Made by a program: the position numbers and the translations under genes
Shown: positions 7,986 to 16,800 of the stretch, piece after piece
How the letters are laid out: each line of letters starts with the position of its first letter
Position numbering within the stretch: position 1 is the stretch's first letter
Origin: CAXQRU01 sp964226685
GTDB taxonomy: Bacteria > Pseudomonadota > Gammaproteobacteria > Pseudomonadales > Cellvibrionaceae
DNA length: 21,021 nucleotides
Assembly (NCBI GenBank): GCA_964226685.1
Contig: CAXQRU010000038.1
Span: 1-21,021 of the forward strand
Direction of reading: 5' to 3'
Notes under the pieces: model-generated
The model's input: only the letters and a program-made list of their open reading frames with translations
The model's database searches: none
Told to the model about the DNA's origin: nothing

Positions 7986-8635
7986 ACGATGATCAGTTGC
8001 AAGCCTTGCTAAGAAGCTTGTCTCATGATCTCAGTGGTTTTGCTCGCGCCTCAATCGGCTTTTCTCAAATATTATTAGATAGCGGTAAAGCGCTCGATGA
8101 GCAAGCCAGAAAGTGGTTGAGTTTGATTGTTGATCAAGGTAACCATGCTCAGACGATTTTATCTCGTCTTTCCGTCTATGCTCGTTTATTTAATAGTGCA
8201 CCCGTTCTAGAGGCTTGTGATTTGGCTGAGTTGAGTCAGCAGGCGGCTGACGAATCGCCGGTAGTACAAGAAGCAATTTTAGCGGGCTTGGTGACTATAG
8301 AGCGGTCTGGAGTATTGCCGACCGTTACCGGCGTTGCGGATCATTGGAAAATGGTATTTATTGAGTTGATTGAGAACAGCATCATTCATAATGAAGGTGC
8401 GGTGGCTTGTGAAATTTCGGGTGGGCCTGATCATATGACTTTTTCTGATAACGGTTCGGGAGTCGATTCAAAATACTTTGATACGATTGCCAAGCCATTG
8501 GTGAAATTGACTCGTTTACCTCTGGCCGGTTTCGGCTTATCCATCTGTGCCAAAATAGCTGAGGATTCCGATGGGCGTCTATCCTTCTCCACCAATGAGA
8601 AGGGTGGTTTATCGGTCTTGTTCAGTTGGCGATAA
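7982..8635 (+). CDS. Small soluble sensor-less histidine kinase
   Basis: A 217-residue histidine kinase core without membrane segments or sensory domain. The phosphoacceptor H15 lies in SLSHDLSGFARASIGFSQIL; the ATP-binding part has the N box around N132 (ELIENSIIHNEG), G1 box D156-NGSGVD and G2 box GFGLSIC near 183-189. The H-box resembles the HDLQEP type found in kinases that pair with Rcp1-like receivers. The start ATG overlaps the stop of the receiver gene (ATGA), so they are made together. It ends one base before the stop of the convergent solute-binding protein gene, with no terminator between. Input must come from another protein, possibly the membrane kinase at 10246-12501 (inference). 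Confidence 0.85.
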   Translation: MNDDQLQALLRSLSHDLSGFARASIGFSQILLDSGKALDEQARKWLSLIVDQGNHAQTILSRLSVYARLFNSAPVLEACDLAELSQQAADESPVVQEAILAGLVTIERSGVLPTVTGVADHWKMVFIELIENSIIHNEGAVACEISGGPDHMTFSDNGSGVDSKYFDTIAKPLVKLTRLPLAGFGLSICAKIAEDSDGRLSFSTNEKGGLSVLFSWR

Positions 8636-8636
8636 T

Positions 8637-10070
8637 TTATTGAAGTACTCGTTTTGAAATCTCTGGATATTTTTCTTTAATCGCCAGCCAGTATTGCATT
8701 TGTTTTTCTCGTCCCACTTTTCTTGTGATTAAACGCCACTCATTGGCTGCGGTGTCTAGGGCCTGTTTGGGTGTCAAGTTCCCTTTAATGGCTAGGAAAA
8801 TATTTTCTTGTAAGCTGGTCAGATAAGCACTTTGATTGCGAAGGTAAAAATCAGGCATTGATTGTTTCATGCTGGTTTTATGCGCGTCTAAGAAGGGTTT
8901 TGAATAAATATCAATAATGGCCTGATCCAAATAATGCTCTTCTCTAAAGGGATCAAAATAACCATCTTCTTGTACAGATAATGTGGAAATCACCGGGCTG
9001 CTGCAATATAGCGTAAAGAGATAAGCAAGCTCAGGGTTTTTGGATAGCGGTGAGACCACATAATTCCAGCCCCAGTTGAATATCGAACTATTGACCGCCT
9101 GGCCATTGACGATGCCACCGGGAGTGGGGCTGAAATACATTTGATCTTTGACAGCAGACTGCGGCTTGTTCAACGCTTTTTGTGTTCCGCCCCAACCAAT
9201 ATTACAAAAGGTCTCGCCTTCAGAAAATGTTTGCCAGTTTTCAAATAAGCCATCCTTATAAACATTGGGGTGCAAGTATTGGTTGATGGCAATGAGTTCT
9301 GTCAGAGCATCGATGCCTGCGTTATTGTTAATTTGAGGCTCAAGTTCGTTGTTTAGAGGGTAGTAACCCTTGGCGTGAAATCGAGACCACCACTCCCAAG
9401 CTGCAAACCCAGGTGCCCGAAATAAGCAGCCACCATATTGTTGTTGGTCGGGCTTGTGAAAAAATTGAATCATTTGGTCAAGTTGTTGCCAGGTAGAGGG
9501 AACAGTGAGCGGGTAGCCGAATGAATCTTGGAAATTTTTTTGATTATTCTCGTTATCGAGCATGTTTCGATTGTAAAACATCATGTAGGTATCGCCATCC
9601 GTTTGATAGCCATAAAATTTCCCATCGAATTCATCGGCATATTGATAGAGCATCGAATCCCTAAAGTTGGGTGGTTCGTGAGCTTGCACAAACTCATTTA
9701 AAGGTAAAATGGCTTTGGCATCAGCAAGGTCGGGAATCCAAAAACTGGCGGGTAGAGCGATGTCGCATAAAAACTGGTTTTGCAATGAATTAAATATTAA
9801 GTCTGAGCTGATGTCGCTAAGGCCAGTCTCTTGTAAGATAATTTCAACGCCGGTATCGGCGGTAAATTTTTTGCAAATATTGTTTAAATTAGCCAAGCAG
9901 CCTTGTGGGTAGAGAATAGTTAAAGGCTTCTTATTTGAAAGTTGCTTTGCGCGACCCGCTGCGTAATCTTGCGCCATGAGCGCAGCTTGAGAGAAAACTT
10001 TTGTTGAGCTAAGTGATAATGCGCTGCTGGCAAGTAGAGAGGTTTTGAGAAAGTGGCGTCTATTGCACAT
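8637..10070 (-). CDS. Extracellular solute-binding protein (family 1), Tat-exported, orphan
   Basis: A 477-residue periplasmic binding protein of the MalE-like family 1. The N-terminus has a twin-arginine signal, NRRHFLK at residues 3-9, a hydrophobic stretch, and a probable cleavage near VFSQAA. The mature protein shows the usual two-lobe features: early strand LTILYPQG, DTYMMFYNRNML, PSTWQQLDQMI, FCNIGWGG, and the terminal helix pattern LTPKQALDTAANEWRLITRKVG cut short in common with sugar binders. Many tryptophans and tyrosines would suit a carbohydrate-like ligand, but that is a guess. No permease or ATPase gene is nearby, so it may serve a distant transporter or present its ligand to the divergent membrane kinase. 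ATG at 10070 has a GAGAG just upstream. Confidence 0.85.
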   Translation of the reverse strand: MCNRRHFLKTSLLASSALSLSSTKVFSQAALMAQDYAAGRAKQLSNKKPLTILYPQGCLANLNNICKKFTADTGVEIILQETGLSDISSDLIFNSLQNQFLCDIALPASFWIPDLADAKAILPLNEFVQAHEPPNFRDSMLYQYADEFDGKFYGYQTDGDTYMMFYNRNMLDNENNQKNFQDSFGYPLTVPSTWQQLDQMIQFFHKPDQQQYGGCLFRAPGFAAWEWWSRFHAKGYYPLNNELEPQINNNAGIDALTELIAINQYLHPNVYKDGLFENWQTFSEGETFCNIGWGGTQKALNKPQSAVKDQMYFSPTPGGIVNGQAVNSSIFNWGWNYVVSPLSKNPELAYLFTLYCSSPVISTLSVQEDGYFDPFREEHYLDQAIIDIYSKPFLDAHKTSMKQSMPDFYLRNQSAYLTSLQENIFLAIKGNLTPKQALDTAANEWRLITRKVGREKQMQYWLAIKEKYPEISKRVLQ

Positions 10071-10102
10071 AATGTACTCTCAAGCATGTGGTATAGTTGT
10101 TT

Positions 10103-10132
10103 ATTATAGTTGACAAAAGTCTTGTGTGTCAC
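10103..10132 (-). promoter_or_regulatory. Sigma70 promoter of the solute-binding protein gene
   Basis: On the minus strand GTGACA (10132-10127), 18 bases, then a perfect TATAAT (10108-10103). The start would be near 10096, about 26 bases before the ATG. The rest of the 175-base divergent gap (10071-10245) has no clear plus-strand promoter; TATGAT at 10172-10177 is a possible -10 with a poor -35. Confidence 0.55.
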
Positions 10133-10245
10133 TAAGCGTTAAAAGTTCTTCTATTAACTGAGCGTTGTAAATATGATGCGTTAATAGCAACACAGCGATG
10201 TGTCGGGTTAGGTTAATAGTCTGCAGGATTTACAAAGGCGTTTTT

Positions 10246-12501
10246 ATGCAGCAGTCGTCAAGTAAGAGTATTTTGTACAAGCTGATGGTGGTCTTGTTGG
10301 TCTTGACTAGCCTGACAATTGTTAATGCCGTCGTGGCTTGGTTTGCGTTTGAGCGGATTGATTTTTATCAGAGCATTGTAGTGGAGGAATCCATTCCAAG
10401 CGTGGCTCGTTTGCCGGGTGTGAAAGATTTAGAAAGTCGTTTAGTGAAGCTAAATGTTGCTTTAAGTACCCCGCAGGATGCATTGGCTCTTGAAGCGTCA
10501 AAAAAAGAGCTGGCAAATATCGAGTCTAAGATAAAATCCATAGTTGGAGAGGATTTTCAGTTAATACGGAGTTTGATTGACCGGCTTATGATTAATGTCA
10601 AGAAGCAATTGCTTTATCAAGAAGAACTACTGCAGGATAAGAAAAACTATCACCAAGACTACATCGAATTAGTGGGTGAGCTTAATAGAGCACTGGCTTT
10701 GCTAAGAGCAAGTCATTCCGAGGCCTTATTATCCTTTGATGCGGTTCCTCAGGTTCTGTCAAATCTCATCAATCAATTGCAATTATTAAAAACAAATATA
10801 GGCTCAATTGCATCGGCTGATTTGATGTCAGTCAGTAGTATTGCCATCGTCAGGCAGGGTTATCAAAATTATTTAAGGAATGTTAGTTTGGTATTGCAAG
10901 AGTTGGAGGGGCCTTACTCTAAGGAAATTATAGCCTCTCTTTATAAGATGAATAAGATTTTGAAAAAAAATCCCAATTTGTTTTTAATTGCATCCAAAAT
11001 TGTTGATTTGGATAATTCTATCCGAACTGTATATCTTGATAGTGTGAACTTGGCTATACAAATTGATCAAGAGCAGGCTCGAATTTATGAAAATCAGTTT
11101 AAGATATTGGATGGCGATAATGTTAATACTGATGAGTCAATATTGATCGCTAAAATATCGATGGTGATCGTTGCCGTATTGTCGGTATTGGTTTCCTTTT
11201 TGGTGTATCAGTTTTTCATTAAACCTAAAATTACTGATCGATTAAAAAAATTGACCATTAATACTGAGAAAATATCTGAAGGAGACTATCTGCCGATTCA
11301 TATCGATGATGAAGGTGATGAAATCACCTCAATGGAGTTGGCTTTGGATGATTTTCGAAAAGCGTTGATTGAAAAGGCGTTGGTTGATCAGCAAATGAGG
11401 GATCAAAGAAAGAGGTTGTCGGTGATTATCAATCAGTCGGCAGAGGGTTTGTTTACGGTTGATTTGAATCACATTGTTATTTCGGCAAATCCTGCCTGCT
11501 TGAAAATATTTAACTGTGAGCCGGATGATATGGTCGGGGTGAGTGTCATGCAGTTTTTTCCTGAGGCGGGGGAAATTTTTCGTTATCGAGAAAGTTACAA
11601 TCGTTTGCAGGAAGGGGAGGGTGTCGCTGTCTGTACGGAAAAAGATATTTTGGCGGCGGCATTTTGTAATCATTTTTTTACGGCAAATTTATCGGTTAGT
11701 TTAATTGCGGTCACAGAAGGTAAGGTGTTTAGCTGTTTTGTAAGGGATGTTAGTAAGCAGCGTCAAGATCAAAAGAAAATTGAAGCGCTGGTGAAAGAGC
11801 TGAGAGAGTCAAATGCTGATTTGGAGAGTTTTGCTTATAGTTGTTCGCACGATCTTCAAGAGCCGGTAAGAATTATTGCCAGTTTTTCTGAATTGCTGAG
11901 CGAAGAGCTTCGAGATAGCCGTAATGAAAAAGTAAAAAAATATTTGCATTTCATTTTGGATTCGGCAAGATCGTCGCAGCAGTTAATTCGCGATATTCTC
12001 GATTACAGTCGAGCAGGCAAAAGCGAAGGTGATATCAAACCAATCTTAATGTCGACCATCTTTGAACGCCTGGCTCCGTTATTTGAGCACGTTAATAATG
12101 GCACTTTAGAGTTTATGGGGGGAACTATTAAAGTTTTTGTGAGAGAGGCTGAGATTTTTCAGGTATTGCTGAATCTTATTTCCAATGCGTTTAAGTTCAA
12201 TCAGTCTGAAGTTCCAAAGGTGAGTGTCTTGGTGAGGGAGGTTGAGCACGAATGGTTATTTTCAGTCACAGATAACGGTATTGGAATTGACTCGGCCTAT
12301 TTTGATCAAATTTTTCAGTTATTCAAACGCCTAGCTCGGCGCAGCGAGTACGAGGGGTCGGGGATTGGGCTTGCTAAATGCCAGCGGATCGTCAGTCGTT
12401 GGGAGGGGCGAATTTGGGTTGATTCAGTGGTGGGTGAAGGCAGTACCTTCCACATTAGCTTGCCAAGACCAGAGGCTGGCCCTGAGCATGTGGCGGCCTA
12501 G
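10246..12501 (+). CDS. Membrane-bound PAS histidine kinase (TM-periplasmic-TM-HAMP-PAS-HisKA-HATPase)
   Basis: From the ATG at 10246 (start MQQSSSKSILY; AAGG 7 bases upstream) it has 751 residues. The open frame reaches back to 10198, but that part is poorly supported. TM1 is about residues 11-34, then a helical periplasmic domain of about 265 residues, TM2 about 300-324, HAMP about 325-377, PAS about 390-504, dimerisation helix with phosphoacceptor H535 in SCSHDLQEPVRIIASF, N box near N647, G1 DNGIGID around 676, G2 GSGIGLAKC about 704-712. The HDLQEP type of H-box belongs to kinases that signal to Rcp1-like receivers, making the receiver at 7545-7985 the likely partner. The protein has no receiver domain of its own. 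It is divergent from a binding-protein gene, which may supply the signal in the periplasm (inference). Confidence 0.9.
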   Translation: MQQSSSKSILYKLMVVLLVLTSLTIVNAVVAWFAFERIDFYQSIVVEESIPSVARLPGVKDLESRLVKLNVALSTPQDALALEASKKELANIESKIKSIVGEDFQLIRSLIDRLMINVKKQLLYQEELLQDKKNYHQDYIELVGELNRALALLRASHSEALLSFDAVPQVLSNLINQLQLLKTNIGSIASADLMSVSSIAIVRQGYQNYLRNVSLVLQELEGPYSKEIIASLYKMNKILKKNPNLFLIASKIVDLDNSIRTVYLDSVNLAIQIDQEQARIYENQFKILDGDNVNTDESILIAKISMVIVAVLSVLVSFLVYQFFIKPKITDRLKKLTINTEKISEGDYLPIHIDDEGDEITSMELALDDFRKALIEKALVDQQMRDQRKRLSVIINQSAEGLFTVDLNHIVISANPACLKIFNCEPDDMVGVSVMQFFPEAGEIFRYRESYNRLQEGEGVAVCTEKDILAAAFCNHFFTANLSVSLIAVTEGKVFSCFVRDVSKQRQDQKKIEALVKELRESNADLESFAYSCSHDLQEPVRIIASFSELLSEELRDSRNEKVKKYLHFILDSARSSQQLIRDILDYSRAGKSEGDIKPILMSTIFERLAPLFEHVNNGTLEFMGGTIKVFVREAEIFQVLLNLISNAFKFNQSEVPKVSVLVREVEHEWLFSVTDNGIGIDSAYFDQIFQLFKRLARRSEYEGSGIGLAKCQRIVSRWEGRIWVDSVVGEGSTFHISLPRPEAGPEHVAA

Positions 12502-12552
12502 GTATTTGAAGTGCAGGCTAAATTTTGACTTGGGTCGATTCCCATAGACAAA

Positions 12553-12588
12553 ATGGCTTCAACTCGTTACAATCTCCGTCCAAATTGA
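12553..12588 (+). CDS. Possible 11-residue leader peptide of carAB
   Basis: A short frame encoding MASTRYNLRPN lies 31 bases before the terminator hairpin that precedes carA. It holds two arginine codons in eleven, which would suit attenuation of an arginine/pyrimidine gene. Against it: no good ribosome-binding site and no clear promoter upstream. Treat as a candidate only. Confidence 0.25.
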   Translation: MASTRYNLRPN

Positions 12589-12618
12589 CAACGCAATCGC
12601 GCACATGGGTGCCACCAA

Positions 12619-12652
12619 AGCGAGGCAGAATTATATTCTCCCTCGCTTTTTT
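12619..12652 (+). terminator. Terminator/attenuator in the carA leader
   Basis: AGCGAGG (12619-12625) pairs with CCTCGCT (12641-12647); inside, AGAA pairs with TTCT around a 5-base loop after one C-C mismatch; six T's follow. It could end the histidine kinase message, but it lies 45 bases before carA with no promoter visible between, so it probably attenuates carAB. A consensus TTGACA at 12585-12590 lacks a convincing -10; TATATT at 12632-12637 is inside the hairpin loop. Confidence 0.75.
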
Positions 12653-12686
12653 GCGATAAAAAGCCGTATTTTGGCACGATCACTTT

Positions 12687-12691
12687 GGAGG
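12687..12691 (+). promoter_or_regulatory. Ribosome-binding site that fixes the TTG start of carA
   Basis: GGAGG lies 5 bases before TTG 12697. The upstream in-frame TTG at 12685 overlaps this site and no ATG or GTG is available before the conserved PAILALADGT. Confidence 0.75.
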
Positions 12692-12696
12692 TACAC

Positions 12697-13836
12697 TTGA
12701 TATTTCACGGTTCTCACAAGCCCGCGATCTTAGCGCTCGCAGATGGCACTTTGTTCAGTGGTAGCGCTATAGGTGCTGAGGGTTCAACCACGGGAGAGGT
12801 GGTGTTTAACACGTCCATAACGGGTTACCAAGAGATATTGACAGACCCCTCCTATGCACGCCAAATCGTCACTCTAACCTATCCTCACATCGGTAATGTG
12901 GGTGTGAATAAGGAAGATGAAGAGTGTCAAACCATTTGGTCGGCAGGTTTAGTTATTCGTGATTTGCCTTTGCTAGCCAGCAACTTCCGTTCACAGCAAT
13001 CCCTTGATATGTATCTCAAAACTCGCAATGTCATCGGTATAGCCGAGATCGATACCAGAGCATTGACGCGTCTTTTAAGAGAAACTGGTGCTCAAAGTGG
13101 TTGTATTATGGCCGGTGATGTTGATCCTGAAGAGGCTGTGGCTCAAGCAAGGGCGTTTGCAGGCCTTAAAGGTTTGGATTTGGCCAAAGAGGTCACCACA
13201 AAAGAGCCTTACCATTGGGCGGAAGGTTCTTGGCAGCTTGGTAAAGGGTTTGTAAGCCCGGGTTCCAAGCCCTTCAAAGTGGTAGCTTACGATTTTGGGA
13301 TCAAGCGCAATATTCTGCGCATGTTGGTGGATAGAGGCTGTGATGTCACTGTCGTGCCGGCTCAAACCCCAGCCTCTGAAGTGTTGGCAATGAGTCCTGA
13401 TGGCGTATTCCTTTCTAATGGCCCGGGTGACCCTGAACCTTGTGACTATGCGATAGCGGCCATAAAAGAGATTCTACAAGCGAATATCCCTACCTTTGGA
13501 ATTTGTTTGGGGCATCAGTTATTGGCTCTTGCCGCAGGCGCGCGTACTGAGAAAATGAAGTTTGGGCATCATGGCGGCAACCACCCCGTACAAGAGTTGG
13601 CATCGGGTAAAGTGATGATTACTAGTCAAAACCATGGTTTTGCGGTGGATCTTAAGAGCTTGCCTGATAATGTAAAGTCTACCCATGTGTCTTTATTCGA
13701 CGGTAGCTCACAAGGTATTCATCTGAATGATCGCCCGGCGTTTAGCTTTCAGGGGCACCCAGAGGCAAGCCCAGGCCCACACGATGCGGCTCCACTATTT
13801 GATCATTTTATTGAACTCATGCAGGCGGATTTATAA
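12697..13836 (+). CDS. carA: Carbamoyl-phosphate synthase small subunit CarA
   Basis: CarA is the glutaminase subunit: it frees ammonia from glutamine and channels it to CarB for carbamoyl phosphate, the precursor of arginine and pyrimidines. It has 379 residues from a TTG start. The N-terminal CPSase domain begins PAILALADGTLFSG; the class I amidotransferase domain follows KVVAYDFGIKRNILR, with nucleophile C270 in FGICLGHQLLALA and partners H354 and E356 in FQGHPEAS, matching C269/H353/E355 of E. coli. It is followed after 10 bases by carB. An intrinsic terminator in the leader suggests attenuation. Confidence 0.97.
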   Translation: MIFHGSHKPAILALADGTLFSGSAIGAEGSTTGEVVFNTSITGYQEILTDPSYARQIVTLTYPHIGNVGVNKEDEECQTIWSAGLVIRDLPLLASNFRSQQSLDMYLKTRNVIGIAEIDTRALTRLLRETGAQSGCIMAGDVDPEEAVAQARAFAGLKGLDLAKEVTTKEPYHWAEGSWQLGKGFVSPGSKPFKVVAYDFGIKRNILRMLVDRGCDVTVVPAQTPASEVLAMSPDGVFLSNGPGDPEPCDYAIAAIKEILQANIPTFGICLGHQLLALAAGARTEKMKFGHHGGNHPVQELASGKVMITSQNHGFAVDLKSLPDNVKSTHVSLFDGSSQGIHLNDRPAFSFQGHPEASPGPHDAAPLFDHFIELMQADL

Positions 13837-13846
13837 GGTTTAATTT

Positions 13847-16800
13847 ATGCCAAAACGTACAGACATATCCAGTATTCTTATTATCGGCGCCGGCCCCATC
13901 GTGATTGGGCAGGCATGTGAGTTCGATTATTCCGGTGCTCAAGCGTGTAAGGCCTTGAGAGAAGAAGGTTATCGAGTGATTCTTGTGAACTCAAACCCTG
14001 CCACCATCATGACTGACCCCTCCATGGCGGATGCTACCTACATTGAGCCGATTCGTTGGCAAACTGTGGCCTCGATTATTGAAAAAGAGCGCCCGGATGC
14101 GATTTTGCCTACCATGGGTGGTCAAACAGCGCTGAACTGTGCTCTGGCTTTGCATGAAAACAAAGTGCTTGAAAAGTACAATGTGGAATTGATTGGCGCC
14201 AACTACGAATCCATTCATATGGCTGAAGATCGTGATGCTTTCGATAAAGCCATGAAGCGCATTGGCCTTGAGTGTGCTCGTGCAGAGATCGTGCACACGA
14301 TGGAAGAGGCTTTGGAAGTACCTAAGCAATTTGGTTTCCCCGTGATTATTCGCCCTTCGTTCACGATGGGTGGATCAGGTGGTGGTATCGCCTACAACTG
14401 GGAAGAATTTGAAGAAATTTGCCAGCGTGGTTTGGATCTATCCCCAACCAATGAGCTGTTGATCGATGAATCTCTACTGGGCTGGAAAGAATACGAAATG
14501 GAGGTGGTGCGTGATCGCAATGACAATTGCATCATCGTGTGTTCCATTGAAAACTTTGACCCGATGGGTGTTCATACCGGAGATTCCATCACGGTGGCGC
14601 CTGCGCAAACGCTAACCGATAAAGAGCTGCAAATCATGCGTAATGCTTCGCTCGCGGTATTGCGTGAAATTGGTGTCGAGACCGGTGGCTCTAACGTACA
14701 GTTTGCCGTCAACCCCAAAGATGGCCGCTTGGTGGTGATTGAAATGAACCCGAGGGTGTCTCGCTCTTCGGCCCTGGCTTCCAAGGCAACGGGTTTCCCG
14801 ATTGCTAAAGTGGCTGCTAAATTGGCGGTTGGTTATACCCTAGATGAGTTGCGCAATGACATTACTGGCGGTGCAACGCCCGCTTCATTCGAGCCCAGCA
14901 TTGATTACGTGGTCACCAAAATTCCTCGCTTTACCTTTGAAAAATTTGGCGATGCCGATGCTCGTTTAACCACGCAAATGAAATCAGTGGGTGAGGTGAT
15001 GGCCATTGGTCGCACCTTCCAAGAATCACTACAAAAAGCCTTGCGCGGTTTAGAGGTTGGCTCGGCTGGTTTTGAGCCGATCGTCGACTTACAAGCAGCC
15101 GATGCCATGAGCCATATCCGTCGAGATCTATCCACGCCAGGCGCTAACCGTATTTGGTATGTGGCCGATGCCTTTAGGGCGGGATTAAGCGTGGATGATG
15201 TTCATGACTTGTCGGCCATTGACCCTTGGTTTTTAGTGCAAATCAAAGAGCTGGTCGATATTGAGCTGGCTTTGTCCGAGCAGCCTCTCTCCGCTATCGA
15301 TGCTGAGACCATGCTGAAATTAAAGCGCAAGGGCTTCTCTGATAAGCGCCTGAGTACATTATTGGGTGTGACCGAAAAAACCGTACGCAAGCAGCGTCAC
15401 AAGCTTGATGTTCGTCCCGTTTATAAACGGGTTGATACTTGTGCGGGTGAGTTTGCAACCCCTACCGCTTATATGTACTCAACTTACGAGCCCTTCTGTG
15501 AGGCTAACCCGACTGATCGAGATAAAATCATCGTACTCGGTGGTGGCCCTAATCGCATTGGTCAAGGTATTGAGTTTGATTATTGCTGTGTGCATGCGGC
15601 CTTAGCAATGAGAGAAGATGGTTATGAGGCCATCATGATCAACTGTAATCCAGAGACCGTTTCTACCGATTACGACACCTCAGACCGTTTGTATTTTGAG
15701 CCAGTCACTTTAGAAGACGTGTTAGAAATTGTTCATAAAGAAAAACCCAAAGGTGTGATTGTACAGTTTGGCGGCCAAACGCCTTTGAAATTGGCTAAAG
15801 CCTTGGAAGCGGCGGGTGTGCCCATTATCGGTACGCCACCAGAGGCGATCGACCGCGCTGAAGATCGTGAGCGCTTCCAGCAAATGATTGAGCGATTGAA
15901 CCTCAAGCAGCCATCGAATGCGATTGTGCGTTCGATCGATGAAGCCATTCGTGTTGCTGAATCCGTAGGTTATCCTTTAGTGGTTCGCCCATCCTATGTG
16001 CTGGGTGGCCGTGCGATGGAAATTGTTTATCGTGAATCTGAACTGAAGACCTACATGAGAGAGGCCGTGCAAGCCTCAGATGATGCGCCAGTGCTTCTTG
16101 ACCACTTCCTCAACTCGGCCATCGAAGTCGATATCGATGCGGTCAGTGATGGGCAGCAAGTGGTGATCGGTGCAATCATGCAGCACATCGAGCAGTGTGG
16201 TGTTCACTCGGGTGATTCAGCCTGTTCACTGCCGCCGTATTCTCTGCCTCAGGATGTTCAGGATTTAATGCGTGAGCAAGTTAAACGCATGGCACTTGAG
16301 CTAGGAGTGGTAGGTTTAATGAATGTGCAACTGGCTTATCAAGACGGTGAAATCTACGTGATTGAAGTGAATCCACGAGCCTCGCGAACCGTACCCTTTG
16401 TGTCAAAGTGTATCGGTCAGTCGCTGGCGAAGGTGGCGGCGCGCTGTCAGGCGGGAGTCAGTCTTGCGGATCAAGGCTTTGAGCGCGAAATTATTCCTCC
16501 ATACTACAGCGTGAAAGAAGCGGTATTTCCCTTCAATAAGTTCCCAAGCGTTGACCCCATCTTAGGGCCTGAAATGAAGTCCACTGGTGAGGTGATGGGT
16601 GTGGGTGATACCTTTGCTGAAGCCTACAATAAAGCTCAGCTCGGTGCTGGTGGTACTATTCCTGATAAAGGTAAAGCGTTTATCAGTGTGAGAGATTTCG
16701 ACAAGGAAGGCGTGGTCTCGGTTGCGAAAGAGCTTATTGATCTGGGTTTCCAACTGGTGGCTACACGAGGTACCGCCAGAGTGTTGCAGGAAAAAGGTCT

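Noticed and set aside
10198..10245. N-terminal extension of the membrane histidine kinase
   Set aside because: The extra 16 residues have no ribosome-binding site; ATG 10246 has AAGG at a good distance and begins a typical cytoplasmic stub before TM1.
7545..12501. Signalling insert as a mobile element
   Set aside because: No transposase, integrase, terminal repeats or clear target duplication was seen at either edge; base composition looks only slightly AT-richer in the membrane kinase.
12585..12613. Consensus TTGACA as the carA promoter
   Set aside because: No acceptable -10 lies 16-18 bases downstream, so the -35 match alone is not enough.
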